A stretch of 64,000 nt of DNA. It comes from CAYRTD01 sp964528675 (GTDB taxonomy: Bacteria > Bacteroidota > Bacteroidia > Bacteroidales > GCA-2748055). Below the pieces are notes generated by a model. The model worked only from the letters and a program-made list of their open reading frames with translations. It ran no database searches and was not told where the DNA came from. Below, in pieces: positions 17,212 to 27,607 of this stretch. The stretch covers positions 38,600 to 102,599 of the forward strand of contig CAZGTU010000006.1 in NCBI GenBank assembly GCA_964528675.1. Direction: 5' to 3'. How positions within the stretch are numbered: the first letter of the stretch is position 1; each line of letters begins with the position of its first letter. The position numbers and the translations under genes are program-made.

Positions 17212-18750
17212 TTATTCATCATAAGGGATAAATTCAATATAGTCTATTACGAGTCCATTGGATAAAACATTTGCCGGGCCCTTGTATTCAAACCTGATCT
17301 CAGCATCTCCATAACCGGCTTTGTTGTCAAGCCAGCAATCCCATTTATTAAAGCCTCCCTCTGGACGGTATCGAACACCTGTGACACTCCAGAAATACTC
17401 CCTGTTTTTTACATAATCGTAATAGTCGATGGTGGCTATAAGCTCATCATTTGCATAAATTTCGTACAATCCGCCAACATACATATGCGTTCTCACAACC
17501 ATCAGATATCTCCTGGGGAAAATGTTTTCAACCTTGATTGTGGCTGAAAAATCACCATCATATCCTTTTTGAAAATCAACCTTTAAAATAGAATCGTTGG
17601 AGGCCGTATTTACATATTCCCTCTGTGGTTGGGTGGCAATATCGCTGTTAATGGTAACAAGTTCTGGCAACCATGAAAACTTATTTATTCCGGTTTGTTC
17701 CATCAACCATTCCCCTTCCATCCTCACAGAACCTGTAAAAAGCGTGTCCGGGATAGAAAAATCCTGGTAGTTATAGGCATATCCATTGCTGCAAAGTGTT
17801 TTTTCAGTGGGTACATAGTCAATAATGATACTGTCGCCCAGAACATTTTTCAACTTCACGGTATCGGTTGGCAGGGTCTTCATAAATTCCTGTGGTTCAA
17901 GCATATTTAAAAAAACTCCATTTTCCAGCAAGTAAGGAATTAAAACATCTTCCTGCCATTCATAGGGAATATCATTATAGTCCTGGTAGATATCGCCCAG
18001 AGAAAGAGCCATTTCAGTCAGAGCGTTGTTATAATCTTCTTCTTTGGGAAATACTATGGTTGCAGTTTTGTTCCTGAATTCTTCCTTTATGGGGAAAAAG
18101 AATTGCTCGAATTCATTGTATATGATTGCAACCGTATCATATATGGTTCTTCCTTCTTCATCAAATCCAATTGGGCGACTTTCTTCCCTGTCCAGAATTA
18201 TGGAATCCTGGTCATCATAATACCTCTTGAAAACAGGGTTGGTATAAGAATAATACTCATAGAGATTTGGCTTGGGTCGGGGAATCTCTCCCATTACAAA
18301 AAACTTTCCGTTTTTATATAAGGGACTTTCAAATTCCAGGGGAATCTGGTCATAATGACTTGCACTTCCGGAACGTTCGAAAAGCGCATACTTTTCTGCA
18401 AGCGTCTGCACTTTTCTTTTTCCCCGGATATTTCCGGATTGTATATAATGATTTGATATAAGGTAGTTCAAAAATGAGCCTCCTATTGTATCCGATCCGG
18501 TAAATGAATCGAAAGCATCATTGTCAGGAATAAATAAGGTATAAGGATCGTCTTTCAGAAAAAGAGTATCATATTGATTTTCCTTAACATACTGAGTGAA
18601 AGTACTCAGATTCTCATCCTCCTGGATAGCTTCCCATACATTCTTGTTGACTGTTGGTGGAGTATTTCCGTAATGTTCCTGCCAGTCCTCTTCACATCCC
18701 GCCAGCATTATGATCAATGCGATTAATAATATCCCTTTTATTGTATCCAT
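17212..18750 (-). CDS. Fasciclin (FAS1) domain lipoprotein C with C-terminal beta-sandwich module
   Basis: A 512-residue lipoprotein. The signal ends MLAGC and the mature N-terminus EEDWQEHYG is like those of SGBP-type lipoproteins. A FAS1 domain follows (about 35-130), with the family pattern LSTFTQYVKE and YTLFIPDNDAFDSF. A second, degenerate FAS1-like segment lies at about 215-335. The last 140 residues look like a jelly-roll carbohydrate-binding fold ending NGLVIDYIEFIPYDE, a closing strand common in galactose-binding-like domains. Sitting between the two SusCD pairs, it probably acts as a surface glycan-binding protein or adhesion module; that role is inferred from position. Confidence 0.82.
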   Translation of the reverse strand: MDTIKGILLIALIIMLAGCEEDWQEHYGNTPPTVNKNVWEAIQEDENLSTFTQYVKENQYDTLFLKDDPYTLFIPDNDAFDSFTGSDTIGGSFLNYLISNHYIQSGNIRGKRKVQTLAEKYALFERSGSASHYDQIPLEFESPLYKNGKFFVMGEIPRPKPNLYEYYSYTNPVFKRYYDDQDSIILDREESRPIGFDEEGRTIYDTVAIIYNEFEQFFFPIKEEFRNKTATIVFPKEEDYNNALTEMALSLGDIYQDYNDIPYEWQEDVLIPYLLENGVFLNMLEPQEFMKTLPTDTVKLKNVLGDSIIIDYVPTEKTLCSNGYAYNYQDFSIPDTLFTGSVRMEGEWLMEQTGINKFSWLPELVTINSDIATQPQREYVNTASNDSILKVDFQKGYDGDFSATIKVENIFPRRYLMVVRTHMYVGGLYEIYANDELIATIDYYDYVKNREYFWSVTGVRYRPEGGFNKWDCWLDNKAGYGDAEIRFEYKGPANVLSNGLVIDYIEFIPYDE

Positions 18751-18756
18751 TCCTGA

Positions 18757-20325
18757 TTAATTTTTAAATGGTTCAAATCTTATATAATCCCATAGAAATC
18801 GGCCGGGTATCAGAGACTTTACCTGTATCCTGTGTTCTTCATATCTTGAAAAATCTATGGTTCCCAGTTCAATTCTTGCAAAAGGATTATCAGTACTTCC
18901 ACCCGAGGACAGATCGATGAGTCCCCCCATATTTTTACCGTCGATATAAACTTCAACTACAGCATTCCCTTCATTAAAAGCTTCAGCTCCAAGGAATACA
19001 TTATACTTTCCCTGGATGATCTTCGGGATATCGTAGTTAATAATAAAATCTCCATCTAATTGAAGATAATCATTACTCCATGCGGGGTGATCATCATCTG
19101 CTTCCATTACAAAGAAAAGATCTGTTCCGGAATAACTTATTACAGATAATGCCGAGGAGTCTTCAATAATGTAAGTACCTGGTTCCTGCCGGTACTCATG
19201 AAATGTAGGCTCATTGTAGAACTGATAGGTTTGAACTGCCCTCGAAGGTTTCTGACGTCTCATTACCTGGTCTATGAAATGTATGGCACCACTCTGGGTC
19301 AATATATTGCTTTCATCATAATAAAATCCTATATAGTCAATGATGGTGGTATCTTCTTCCACCACAAGGGTATCAAATATTTGTTTGCCTTTATTAATCT
19401 TAATGTCAAGATCGGTTCCATTAACATTAAGCGGAATCTCGGCATAAGTGCTGAAATTTGAGTTAACACCAACAAAATCATCAAGGAAATGATTCTCCTG
19501 CAGGATATGGTATCCCACATAATTATAAAGAGGATTGGAAGGATTCGTGTAATCTGCGTCATCAGGACTTACCAGGGCGATCAAATCCTCCAGATCGTAA
19601 ATTTCATTTCTGTTGTACACGGAATCGGGTTCCACAAACATGGTAAAAGTACCCTCAATATTTTCTGATTCTTTCTGGTTGAAATCGACAGAATCGGATA
19701 AGCCGGTGGCTTCCAGTGCAGATAGGAATATAGAAAATTCTGTATGCTGCTTAAGCCAGTCATAACTTGTAAAAGTGACCGGACTTAATGCTTCACTGAT
19801 TTCGTGAACGATTCCGTTGGATAATTCTACATTTGGGAATACCACCGGAGCCTGGTTATTGATCTTATAATAAGAAGTATCCGGTTCAATAACAAAACTT
19901 ACCGTCAGAAAATCCTGGGAAAGTGTATATTCAGGCAGTGCTCCGAAAGGAAAATCGTTGGAAAGTATGGCCAGGTTAATTACATGGTAGCGGCTGAAGG
20001 CCTGAACATAAGCTTTATTGCTTAGCATATCTTCAAGAGAATTAAACTGATCATTGACCTGAATGAACCTTTCGATTGCCAGATTATCGGGAAGAAAGAG
20101 AGTATAACCAATACCATCAGGGTTGTAGGCGCTCATAGTTTTGTGAATGCCTCCTTCTTCAAGGATCCTTTTAAAACTTGAAAATCTTTCTTCATTCTCC
20201 AGGATATAATCCCAGATAGTCATTTGTTCCATATCCTCGAAACCGGGGTCCACGGTAGGTTCCTCGCAGGATTGTATTCCTGCAAATAAAAGGATGGTAA
20301 TTATTATGTTGAATATTCTTCTCAT
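18757..20325 (-). CDS. Fasciclin (FAS1) domain lipoprotein B with C-terminal beta-sandwich module
   Basis: A 522-residue lipoprotein with signal ending IQSC. A first FAS1 domain (about 35-185) shows ERFSSFKRILEEGG, YTLFLPDNLAIERF and NGIVHEISEALSP. A second (about 190-355) shows FSIFLSALEATGLSD and SGAIHFIDQVM. The C-terminal 145 residues form a module ending FLWDYIRFEPFKN, matching the end of the C protein, so B and C share an architecture and may be ancient duplicates. It lies 3 bases after susD-1 and 6 bases before the C gene. Likely role: outer-surface glycan or partner-protein binding next to SusCD-1 (inferred). Confidence 0.83.
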   Translation of the reverse strand: MRRIFNIIITILLFAGIQSCEEPTVDPGFEDMEQMTIWDYILENEERFSSFKRILEEGGIHKTMSAYNPDGIGYTLFLPDNLAIERFIQVNDQFNSLEDMLSNKAYVQAFSRYHVINLAILSNDFPFGALPEYTLSQDFLTVSFVIEPDTSYYKINNQAPVVFPNVELSNGIVHEISEALSPVTFTSYDWLKQHTEFSIFLSALEATGLSDSVDFNQKESENIEGTFTMFVEPDSVYNRNEIYDLEDLIALVSPDDADYTNPSNPLYNYVGYHILQENHFLDDFVGVNSNFSTYAEIPLNVNGTDLDIKINKGKQIFDTLVVEEDTTIIDYIGFYYDESNILTQSGAIHFIDQVMRRQKPSRAVQTYQFYNEPTFHEYRQEPGTYIIEDSSALSVISYSGTDLFFVMEADDDHPAWSNDYLQLDGDFIINYDIPKIIQGKYNVFLGAEAFNEGNAVVEVYIDGKNMGGLIDLSSGGSTDNPFARIELGTIDFSRYEEHRIQVKSLIPGRFLWDYIRFEPFKN

Positions 20326-20328
20326 TGC

Positions 20329-21798
20329 TTAAAAATTATAATATGGATTCTGAACCAGTGCCTTATTTCTTTCTATCTCCTCTTCATGTATGGGAAGATA
20401 CCATCCGAGAGGATTATTAAGCTTAATGGACAAAATTCTTTTTTGGGTTGAATTTACGTTTTGGACAATGATCTCAATCAACTTACTTTTCCTGCTGAAA
20501 TTATTACGTCTACCCATTCTCATCAAATCAAACCAACGTTTTCCTTCAAAAGCCAGTTCTCTTGCTCTCTCTTCCAGTATTGCATCTTCGTAGGCTGAAG
20601 CTGAGTTGGCAAGTTTAAGGGGTGGTACATCAGCTCTTTCCCTGATGTCATTTAAAATGCTAAGTGCTTCCGGAAAGCGTTCAAGCTGCGAAAGGGCTTC
20701 CGCTTTCATGAGAAGAACATCAGCCAGCCGGTATACGATCCAGTTGCATGAACTCTGGTCTGAACCTGTTCTTTCGGTTGTACCATCATTTGACCGTCCC
20801 AGGTATTTCCAGATAATATAATCATCCTCTCCTCTTTTGGCAATTGAGGCATCCTCTCCCCTTACCAGCTCCTTGGCGTATTTCTTAGCGAAAAATTCAA
20901 GTGCTTTCTGGCTGGGATCTATATTGTAGCTATTATAGCGAGTCAAACCGAACATGCTGTTATCCTGATTCAGTTCGGTGTCAAATTGAAATTCGAATAT
21001 TCCCTCCAGGGAGTTTCCCGGATAATATAATTCAAACCATTTCCCCGCAGGAAGTAAAACATAGTCTTCATTTGCCTCAATTCTACTTACATATTCAAGT
21101 ACTGCTTCATAATCAAATCTCCAGAGAGCGATATCTGCCAGCAAGGCATCTATTGCAGCTTTGGTAGCACGTCCTTTATTTTCCTTGATTGTGGGATGTC
21201 CATCAATGGTTGCGTATGGTCTTATATCCTCCAGATCGATGATCAATTGCTGAAGAATTTCATCCCCGCTTGCTTTTGGCACATATATATTAGATTCATC
21301 GCTAATTGTTGGTTCAGTTACGTAAGGTACATCTCTGAAAATTCTGACAAGGTAAAAATAACTGAGGCTTCGCAGGAAGATAGCTTCTGAGAGATATCCC
21401 TGTAACTGATAATCGGTAAAGGTGTTATCGATTTCCTGGACCTGCGGTGCATTCAAAATTACCTCATTGCAATAACCAATTACCTGGTAAAAATCCTGCC
21501 AGTTGCAGAGATAATTATCGGGATAAATATTTCCTTCCATTATATTTCTTTCAGAACCGCCAAGGTTCACATCGGCACGAATCATGTCACCTCTTAGTTC
21601 ACCGTATCTGAAAAGCTTACCATCCATTACGGCAAATGACTCATAGGCTCCCATTAACACGGCCTCCACATCTTCCTTGGTAGTCCAGAATTCCTCCCTT
21701 ATCAAGCCTTCAGGCGGAATAAGATCCATCCATTCATTGCATCCAAAGTTCAATGTCAGAGTCAGAAATATCAAAGTATGTTTAGCTATTCTTTTCAT
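20329..21798 (-). CDS. SusD/RagB family lipoprotein (SusD-1)
   Basis: A 489-residue SusD-like protein with a lipobox FGC near residue 20 and mature start NEWMDLIPPEGL. The motifs GELRGDMIRADVNLGG, YFYLVRIFRDVPYV and LEERARELAFEGKRWFDLMRMGR are standard for the family. It is shorter than SusD-2 but within the normal range. It follows susC-1 by 18 bases, so the two encode one import pair. Confidence 0.95.
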   Translation of the reverse strand: MKRIAKHTLIFLTLTLNFGCNEWMDLIPPEGLIREEFWTTKEDVEAVLMGAYESFAVMDGKLFRYGELRGDMIRADVNLGGSERNIMEGNIYPDNYLCNWQDFYQVIGYCNEVILNAPQVQEIDNTFTDYQLQGYLSEAIFLRSLSYFYLVRIFRDVPYVTEPTISDESNIYVPKASGDEILQQLIIDLEDIRPYATIDGHPTIKENKGRATKAAIDALLADIALWRFDYEAVLEYVSRIEANEDYVLLPAGKWFELYYPGNSLEGIFEFQFDTELNQDNSMFGLTRYNSYNIDPSQKALEFFAKKYAKELVRGEDASIAKRGEDDYIIWKYLGRSNDGTTERTGSDQSSCNWIVYRLADVLLMKAEALSQLERFPEALSILNDIRERADVPPLKLANSASAYEDAILEERARELAFEGKRWFDLMRMGRRNNFSRKSKLIEIIVQNVNSTQKRILSIKLNNPLGWYLPIHEEEIERNKALVQNPYYNF

Positions 21799-21816
21799 GT
21801 CAATTCCTTTATAAAA

Positions 21817-24800
21817 TTAGAAACCTACGGAGATACTGAGAGTTATGATCCTTGGTGGGGGTGTTTTTGCATAATCAACCCCTATCCAGAAAGGATTAGT
21901 TGCATCCTGACCTATCTCCGGATCCTGTCCTGAATAATTCGTAATAGTGATGAGTTTCCTGGCACTTAAAGCAAATGCCATATTTCTTACATGAAGCTTC
22001 TCGGCAATTTCTCTTTTTAACCTGTATCCCACTTTCATATTGATCAGCCTGAGATAATCCCCTTTTTCAACATACCTGTCAGACCCAAGATTATTGGCAG
22101 GGTGATTCATATATGCCCGGGGCAACATTCCCTCTTCATCCTGACCCTGGACACGCCAGCGGCTAAGAACAGCTTTACTCTGATTATTCCGGTTATTCAT
22201 GCCCTCGGTTGAAATGGCCACTCCGTTAATAATGTCGAAGCCAATGCGGTAATGAAAACTGGTTGAAAAATCAAAGTTCTTATAGCTCACAGATGTACCA
22301 AAGCCCCCTACGAAATCAGGATTGGAATCCCCGATGTATACAACATCATTGAGATCTATGATACCGTCATGATTAATATCGGCATACATAGCATCCCCGC
22401 CTTTAAAAGTGTATGTTCCTGTATAAGTCATGGGAATGGGATTTCCCACATTATCAGTAAGAAGATTACCTTCCGCATCTTTTGCAAAAGCATCCTGATC
22501 GGTAGGATAAACTCCAAGATAACGGAATCCGAAGAATGATCCGATAGGCTCTCCCTCAAGCACTCTGAGTGGATAATCCCCATTACCTATGGCTGTTGAT
22601 CTCTCTGTGTTGAAATTATCCGGCAGAACATTAAAAGCATTGATGTTTCTTGATGTATTAAAATTCACAGACCAGGAGAAATTATCCCTGCGCATAAGTT
22701 CTATGTCTACCATCATCTCCCAGCCTTTATTCTGTAATTCGCCGCCATTTAAAAACTTCAGCTCATCAAAACCACTTGACCATGGTATAGGATATTCACT
22801 AAACAAAAGATCGGTGGTTACTTTATCATACACATCAGCTTCGAAGTAAACACGATTCTTGAACAGGCTTAACTCCAGTCCCATATTCCATGATTCCTGT
22901 GATTCCCATTGCAGGTTGTTAAGCTGCACCTGCGTTGGTACGATTGCCGGATTGGTAATATAATTTCCTGTATGGGTAGATGCAAAGGTTGCAAACCTGG
23001 CATAGGCATCGCCCGGCTGTCTTCCGGTCACTCCCCAACTGGCTTTTAGCATACTTTCACCCAGCCAGGTGAAACTATTGAACAGGGGTTCACTTGAAAA
23101 TCTCCACCCCATAGAAACACCTTTAAAGACTCCCCACCTTTTATTTGAACCGAATGATGAATTGGCATCAGCCCTTACAACAGTTTGCACCATGTACTTG
23201 TCTCTGAATTTGTAATTGAGGTTTAACAGGGCTCCAAGTTCACGTTGTGATCCCGAACCATTTCCGATCCAGTTAATCTGTGCGTCGATGGCCGGATCCT
23301 GTATATCGGTACTCGGGGTTTTATTACTTTGAATATTCATCCATTCGTAACTTGATTGATTGGTAATCCAGGTAGCAGCCCCCGTAAGCTCATGCGCATT
23401 TGATTTGAAGGGACTATCAAAAGCAAGCTGGGTTTCCGTACGAATGGAGGAGGAAAGGTTATTGGATTCTTCCGCTTTATTCACGTTCCAGGCAAGCCAA
23501 TCTGCTCCTATAGCATTATAAGGCAGGTAATTCTGCGATTTAGATCCATTGAACTGGAAAGATACGGTTTCTCTGAAAGTAAGCCAATCTGTTATGTTAT
23601 ATCGAATACGGAAGGTATTTTGAAGGTTATTCTCAAGACGGTCATCTTTTCCGAGATTAGCCACGGCAACAGGATTGAAAAAAGTGGTACCGTCTCCCTG
23701 GTAGCTGTTTATAGGTGTGAAATACTCTCCTGTTAAGTTACCATAGGCATCGTACTCCCAGATGCTCATATTGGGCGACTTGATGTAAGCCATTTCACGG
23801 ATGTTTCTTCTCTGCCATCCGCTTCCAAGTTCCAGGTTACCATCGCGTTTTGTGTTATAATAACTGAACTGGATCTGGAACAGAAATTTTCTTGACAGGT
23901 AGTAATCAAGATTAACACGTGTATTGAATCTCCTCGAACTGGTATTGATGGTTGTTCCTCCTTCATCTACATAACTAAAAGAAGTGAAATAACGTGTCTT
24001 CTCTCCACCTCCTGAAACCTTAAAATAATGATCGTGCGTAACAGCATCCTGTGTGATGGCGCCAATCCAATCGGTGTTGGCCGAATAATTATAAAAATCA
24101 ACATAATCTCGGTCATAAGCAATTTCAGGCGGAATATTGAAAACTCCCCGACTGTTGTGCCATTCCTCGAGTTGTAGCATGATATATTCATCCCCGTTCA
24201 ACATAGGGATAGCAGGGGGCTGAAAGTTCAAAGAATTCTTATACTGATAATCAAACTGAACCTTACCCATTCTTCCTTTGTAAGTTTCTATCAAAAGAAC
24301 ACCGTCTGCTCCTCTTGAACCGTAAACAGCGGAAGAAGCAGCATCTTTAAGAATTTCAATTGATTTTATATCCTGAAGAGCAATGTTGACAAGATTACTG
24401 ATATCTTCTGTATCTGCAGAGCTAAGATCAAAACCGGAGGAAACACGCTGCTGAGGAACACCGTCAATTACAATAAGAGGCTGACTGTTCCCCATCGAAC
24501 TAAGTCCCCTGATAACCAGTTGAGATCCCGAACCCGGGTCTCCTGAAGCAGCAATAATATCAAGACCACTGACTTTACCCTGAAGTGCATCGGCAGCAGA
24601 TAGTACACCGGCATCCTGCATTTCGATCATATCCACTTTTACCGTTGAGGAAGCATTGTCTCTTTCAGAGATATTCGTCAGGCTGTGATCCGACTTCGCC
24701 TTGGCAGTTACTACAACCTCCTCAAGTTCCATATTCGATTGTGCTAACTCAATTGTCATCGGCTTTGAGGGATCCGGTTCAATCTCTTTGGTTTCATAAC

Positions 24801-25050
24801 CGATTACACTTACCTTAACAATATGATTAATATTTTTCATCTCGAGTGTAAAGTCACCGTTAACATTGGTAATCGTACCATTAATGATCCGGTTTTCATC
24901 ATCATACTCAATAACGTTTACACCAATCACAGGTGTTTTTTCAGCTTTATCAATCACTCTTCCTCGTATGATCGCACTCTGCTGGGAAAAAGCGGTAAAG
25001 GTTGTCAGAAAGATTAAGCTGATTAACAGGATATGTTTGACTTTTTTCAT
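21817..25050 (-). CDS. SusC/RagA family TonB-dependent outer-membrane porin (SusC-1)
   Basis: A 1077-residue transporter. Signal peptide to about residue 23 (TAFSQQ), carboxypeptidase-regulatory-like domain (about 27-110), a MELEEVVVTAKAK stretch that marks the TonB-box/plug boundary, and a plug domain carrying VIRGLSSMGNSQPLIVIDG. The barrel ends in LSISVGF. It moves ligand handed over by SusD-1 with energy from TonB-ExbBD. It lies 52 bases after a fasciclin lipoprotein gene, as part of the seven-gene minus-strand operon. Confidence 0.95.
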   Translation of the reverse strand: MKKVKHILLISLIFLTTFTAFSQQSAIIRGRVIDKAEKTPVIGVNVIEYDDENRIINGTITNVNGDFTLEMKNINHIVKVSVIGYETKEIEPDPSKPMTIELAQSNMELEEVVVTAKAKSDHSLTNISERDNASSTVKVDMIEMQDAGVLSAADALQGKVSGLDIIAASGDPGSGSQLVIRGLSSMGNSQPLIVIDGVPQQRVSSGFDLSSADTEDISNLVNIALQDIKSIEILKDAASSAVYGSRGADGVLLIETYKGRMGKVQFDYQYKNSLNFQPPAIPMLNGDEYIMLQLEEWHNSRGVFNIPPEIAYDRDYVDFYNYSANTDWIGAITQDAVTHDHYFKVSGGGEKTRYFTSFSYVDEGGTTINTSSRRFNTRVNLDYYLSRKFLFQIQFSYYNTKRDGNLELGSGWQRRNIREMAYIKSPNMSIWEYDAYGNLTGEYFTPINSYQGDGTTFFNPVAVANLGKDDRLENNLQNTFRIRYNITDWLTFRETVSFQFNGSKSQNYLPYNAIGADWLAWNVNKAEESNNLSSSIRTETQLAFDSPFKSNAHELTGAATWITNQSSYEWMNIQSNKTPSTDIQDPAIDAQINWIGNGSGSQRELGALLNLNYKFRDKYMVQTVVRADANSSFGSNKRWGVFKGVSMGWRFSSEPLFNSFTWLGESMLKASWGVTGRQPGDAYARFATFASTHTGNYITNPAIVPTQVQLNNLQWESQESWNMGLELSLFKNRVYFEADVYDKVTTDLLFSEYPIPWSSGFDELKFLNGGELQNKGWEMMVDIELMRRDNFSWSVNFNTSRNINAFNVLPDNFNTERSTAIGNGDYPLRVLEGEPIGSFFGFRYLGVYPTDQDAFAKDAEGNLLTDNVGNPIPMTYTGTYTFKGGDAMYADINHDGIIDLNDVVYIGDSNPDFVGGFGTSVSYKNFDFSTSFHYRIGFDIINGVAISTEGMNNRNNQSKAVLSRWRVQGQDEEGMLPRAYMNHPANNLGSDRYVEKGDYLRLINMKVGYRLKREIAEKLHVRNMAFALSARKLITITNYSGQDPEIGQDATNPFWIGVDYAKTPPPRIITLSISVGF

Positions 25051-25102
25051 CTGAAAATGATTATTTCTTTTTTTGAACTATCATTTATTAGTAAGTGAAG
25101 CT

Positions 25103-27424
25103 CTATTCCCGGTCTATTTCTTCAATAAGAATTACTTTATCAACCTCATGGACAACAGCGGTATTCACAACATCCGGATAGACCGGATTACCCCCGCCTT
25201 CATTTAGATCTCGGCCTGCTAGAATGTTAGTAGACGCTGACTCATTCACGGTTATGTAATTTCCTGTACCGGATTTATCTTTAATATTAATTACATCAAT
25301 TCCGGTTTCAATATTGATTTTAGTATATCTGGTAAGAAACTCGGTAGATTCTTCATCTTCACGTGTTGTTTCGTAATATCCGGGAGCCTTGTTTCCATCT
25401 GTGAAGATGATCTCACCCTGGATAAAATGAGCCATCAAAAGATCTCTCAGGTCTCTGTCGGAAAGTGTATCTGCCTGGTAATCGGCAAGTGCCTGCGCTG
25501 ACGGGGCAAATACAGTATAATATTCGCTTTCGGATAAAAAGGTATATCTCAACTCTTTATCATTGGCAAGGCCTGATTTCAGAAGAAGGTTATGGAAGGC
25601 AGGAAATTCAGATGCGACTGTCAGGTATAAAGAACGTGCTGAAAAACTCAGCCAGTCATCAATGCTCCATGTGGTTCCATTATCGGTAGTAGCACTGATT
25701 TGCTCCGGAATTACTTCCGTTGGAGTTGTACCCCGATATCCTTCCATCGTCTGTGCTGTGCCGCTAATTTCACCGGTTTCATTGTTTAGAATCAGGTAAT
25801 TTCCTGCCAGGTTACGGATAAATTCTTTTCGGGCGAGGCCCCTGGGCTGACTGACACCAATATGATTCAGCAACAGAATTCTGACATCATTGTAGGAAAT
25901 GTTTGTTCGTAAAGCCGAATTACCTGCGATAATAAAAGCTGAGAAGCTCTCCGAATAGGGTTCATAAATAAATGAGGAATCACGCCTGCATTCGGCATCG
26001 GACTCAACAAGTAACATATAATTTTCATTCTGTCTTTTCAATGCAGAAAGCAAACCGGTTTTTTCTATCGCATTCATAGCAAATGAATACCCTCTTCTTA
26101 AATAAATAGGACCGGTAACAGATTTAAACGCACGTGGAACAATTGCCTCGTTTATCCCTATGAAAGAGCTGTTGCTTCCGAACTGCCTATCAACTATTTT
26201 ATCTTCACTGATGGTAATAAGATCAAGTTCGCCATTGAAAAACCCGGTATTCATATCACTTGGGTAAACCGGATTAACCGACAGGTGGGTATTGGTTATA
26301 ATTCGCTGGATATTTTCAGGAGCATCCTCCAATGTTCCCCATCCTCCCCTAAAAGAAAGGTACTCATCTTCAAAAGCCTCCATGGCAGCATCTGTAGGTG
26401 CCATCATACCATGGTGATAACGAATAGTAACATCCCCCGGTAAGCCGAATGTTCCTGAGGGTGGACTGGTTCTTTCATTGGAAACATCAAAGGCCAGTTC
26501 GGGGAAGTTAAGGTCAAAAAGTGAATCCACCTCCAATCCAAGGTCAGCCCCGGGCTGATCAAAAGTCTTCTCTTCATTGTATTCAAAATTCGGGAACATA
26601 TTTATTAACTTCCTGAATCGGTTATAGCTATGGTCTCCGTCCTGTCCGGCAATTATCTGATAGGCATTGGGAAGCGGCTCTACAACCCTGTCAATATTGT
26701 AAACAAAACCGTTTTCTGCAAAGATCTCTTCACCGATTACTTTTGCACCTGCAAAATAAATATCATTTGAACCTTCTAAAGGCCTATTGAAATAAAATTG
26801 ATAATCTGAGGATGCAAGATCATAGATATTCAAATAATCTCTGAAAAAAATGGGAGCAAATTTCCTGGAGTCTGTAGCAACCCTTCTATGCCATGGGGTT
26901 TCCAGGGAATCTACTATGATAAATCCCTCTCTACCTTCCTGGTTCTCATCCACCCCATACCATTTATCTTTACTAAGGAGCAGGGTTTCTCTCTTAAAAC
27001 CTCTGGGTTCATCATTGTTAAGGTCGGTGGAATCAATCCATCCATAAACATCCAGAGACATGAGCTGGTTTTTACTCCAGGGATTTTGCAGGATGTGATA
27101 TTTTACCAATTGAAGCAACTCTTCCCCTGGTATATCCTCAATCGAATTGTACTCCGGTTTGCTTTGGAGGTAAAGGGAGAATGCCTCATTATTGGGAGCA
27201 AAAACGGTATAGCTTCCTGAAACATTTATTACGGTATCATAACCGGTCAACTCGAGGCACTCTGCAAATGTGGATAGTTCGGGGCTTTCTTTAACCTGGG
27301 TGTAGACTTTTCCTGCGAGCCAGTCCGGACGGGCGTATTTGCTTTCCTCGTCCAGTTCTTCATTACAGCTCATAAAAAACAGGCAAATTGAGCCCAGGAT
27401 AGCTAGTTGTTTAGTTCGGATCAT
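25103..27424 (-). CDS. Large multi-fasciclin lipoprotein A
   Basis: A 773-residue lipoprotein with lipobox FMSC. Three or four FAS1-like units can be traced. The first (about 40-260) has LSTFAECLELTGYD and YTVFAPNNEAFSLY. One or two degenerate units follow (about 265-560). The last (about 600-770) has FPAFHNLLLKSG, YYTVFAPSAQALADY and AVVHEVDKVILI. Unlike the B and C proteins it ends with a FAS1 unit and has no extra beta-sandwich. It is the first structural gene after the regulator (183 bases upstream) and is expected to sit at the outer surface. Glycan binding or bridging to SusC-1 is inferred only. Confidence 0.82.
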   Translation of the reverse strand: MIRTKQLAILGSICLFFMSCNEELDEESKYARPDWLAGKVYTQVKESPELSTFAECLELTGYDTVINVSGSYTVFAPNNEAFSLYLQSKPEYNSIEDIPGEELLQLVKYHILQNPWSKNQLMSLDVYGWIDSTDLNNDEPRGFKRETLLLSKDKWYGVDENQEGREGFIIVDSLETPWHRRVATDSRKFAPIFFRDYLNIYDLASSDYQFYFNRPLEGSNDIYFAGAKVIGEEIFAENGFVYNIDRVVEPLPNAYQIIAGQDGDHSYNRFRKLINMFPNFEYNEEKTFDQPGADLGLEVDSLFDLNFPELAFDVSNERTSPPSGTFGLPGDVTIRYHHGMMAPTDAAMEAFEDEYLSFRGGWGTLEDAPENIQRIITNTHLSVNPVYPSDMNTGFFNGELDLITISEDKIVDRQFGSNSSFIGINEAIVPRAFKSVTGPIYLRRGYSFAMNAIEKTGLLSALKRQNENYMLLVESDAECRRDSSFIYEPYSESFSAFIIAGNSALRTNISYNDVRILLLNHIGVSQPRGLARKEFIRNLAGNYLILNNETGEISGTAQTMEGYRGTTPTEVIPEQISATTDNGTTWSIDDWLSFSARSLYLTVASEFPAFHNLLLKSGLANDKELRYTFLSESEYYTVFAPSAQALADYQADTLSDRDLRDLLMAHFIQGEIIFTDGNKAPGYYETTREDEESTEFLTRYTKINIETGIDVINIKDKSGTGNYITVNESASTNILAGRDLNEGGGNPVYPDVVNTAVVHEVDKVILIEEIDRE

Positions 27425-27607
27425 TTTAGTTAGTTTCTTTTAAAAATCTCAATCAATCGCTTCACATATTTTTTCCGAAAATTCCGGAAAAACCTTTTCA
27501 ATTTAGTTGCAGTTGTCTTCTGCAAACATAAAAAAAAATCAGTTAATCTTTTGTTAAATTATATTGCTACAGGATGAAATGCAATAAAATCAATACCTCT
27601 GACAAAT

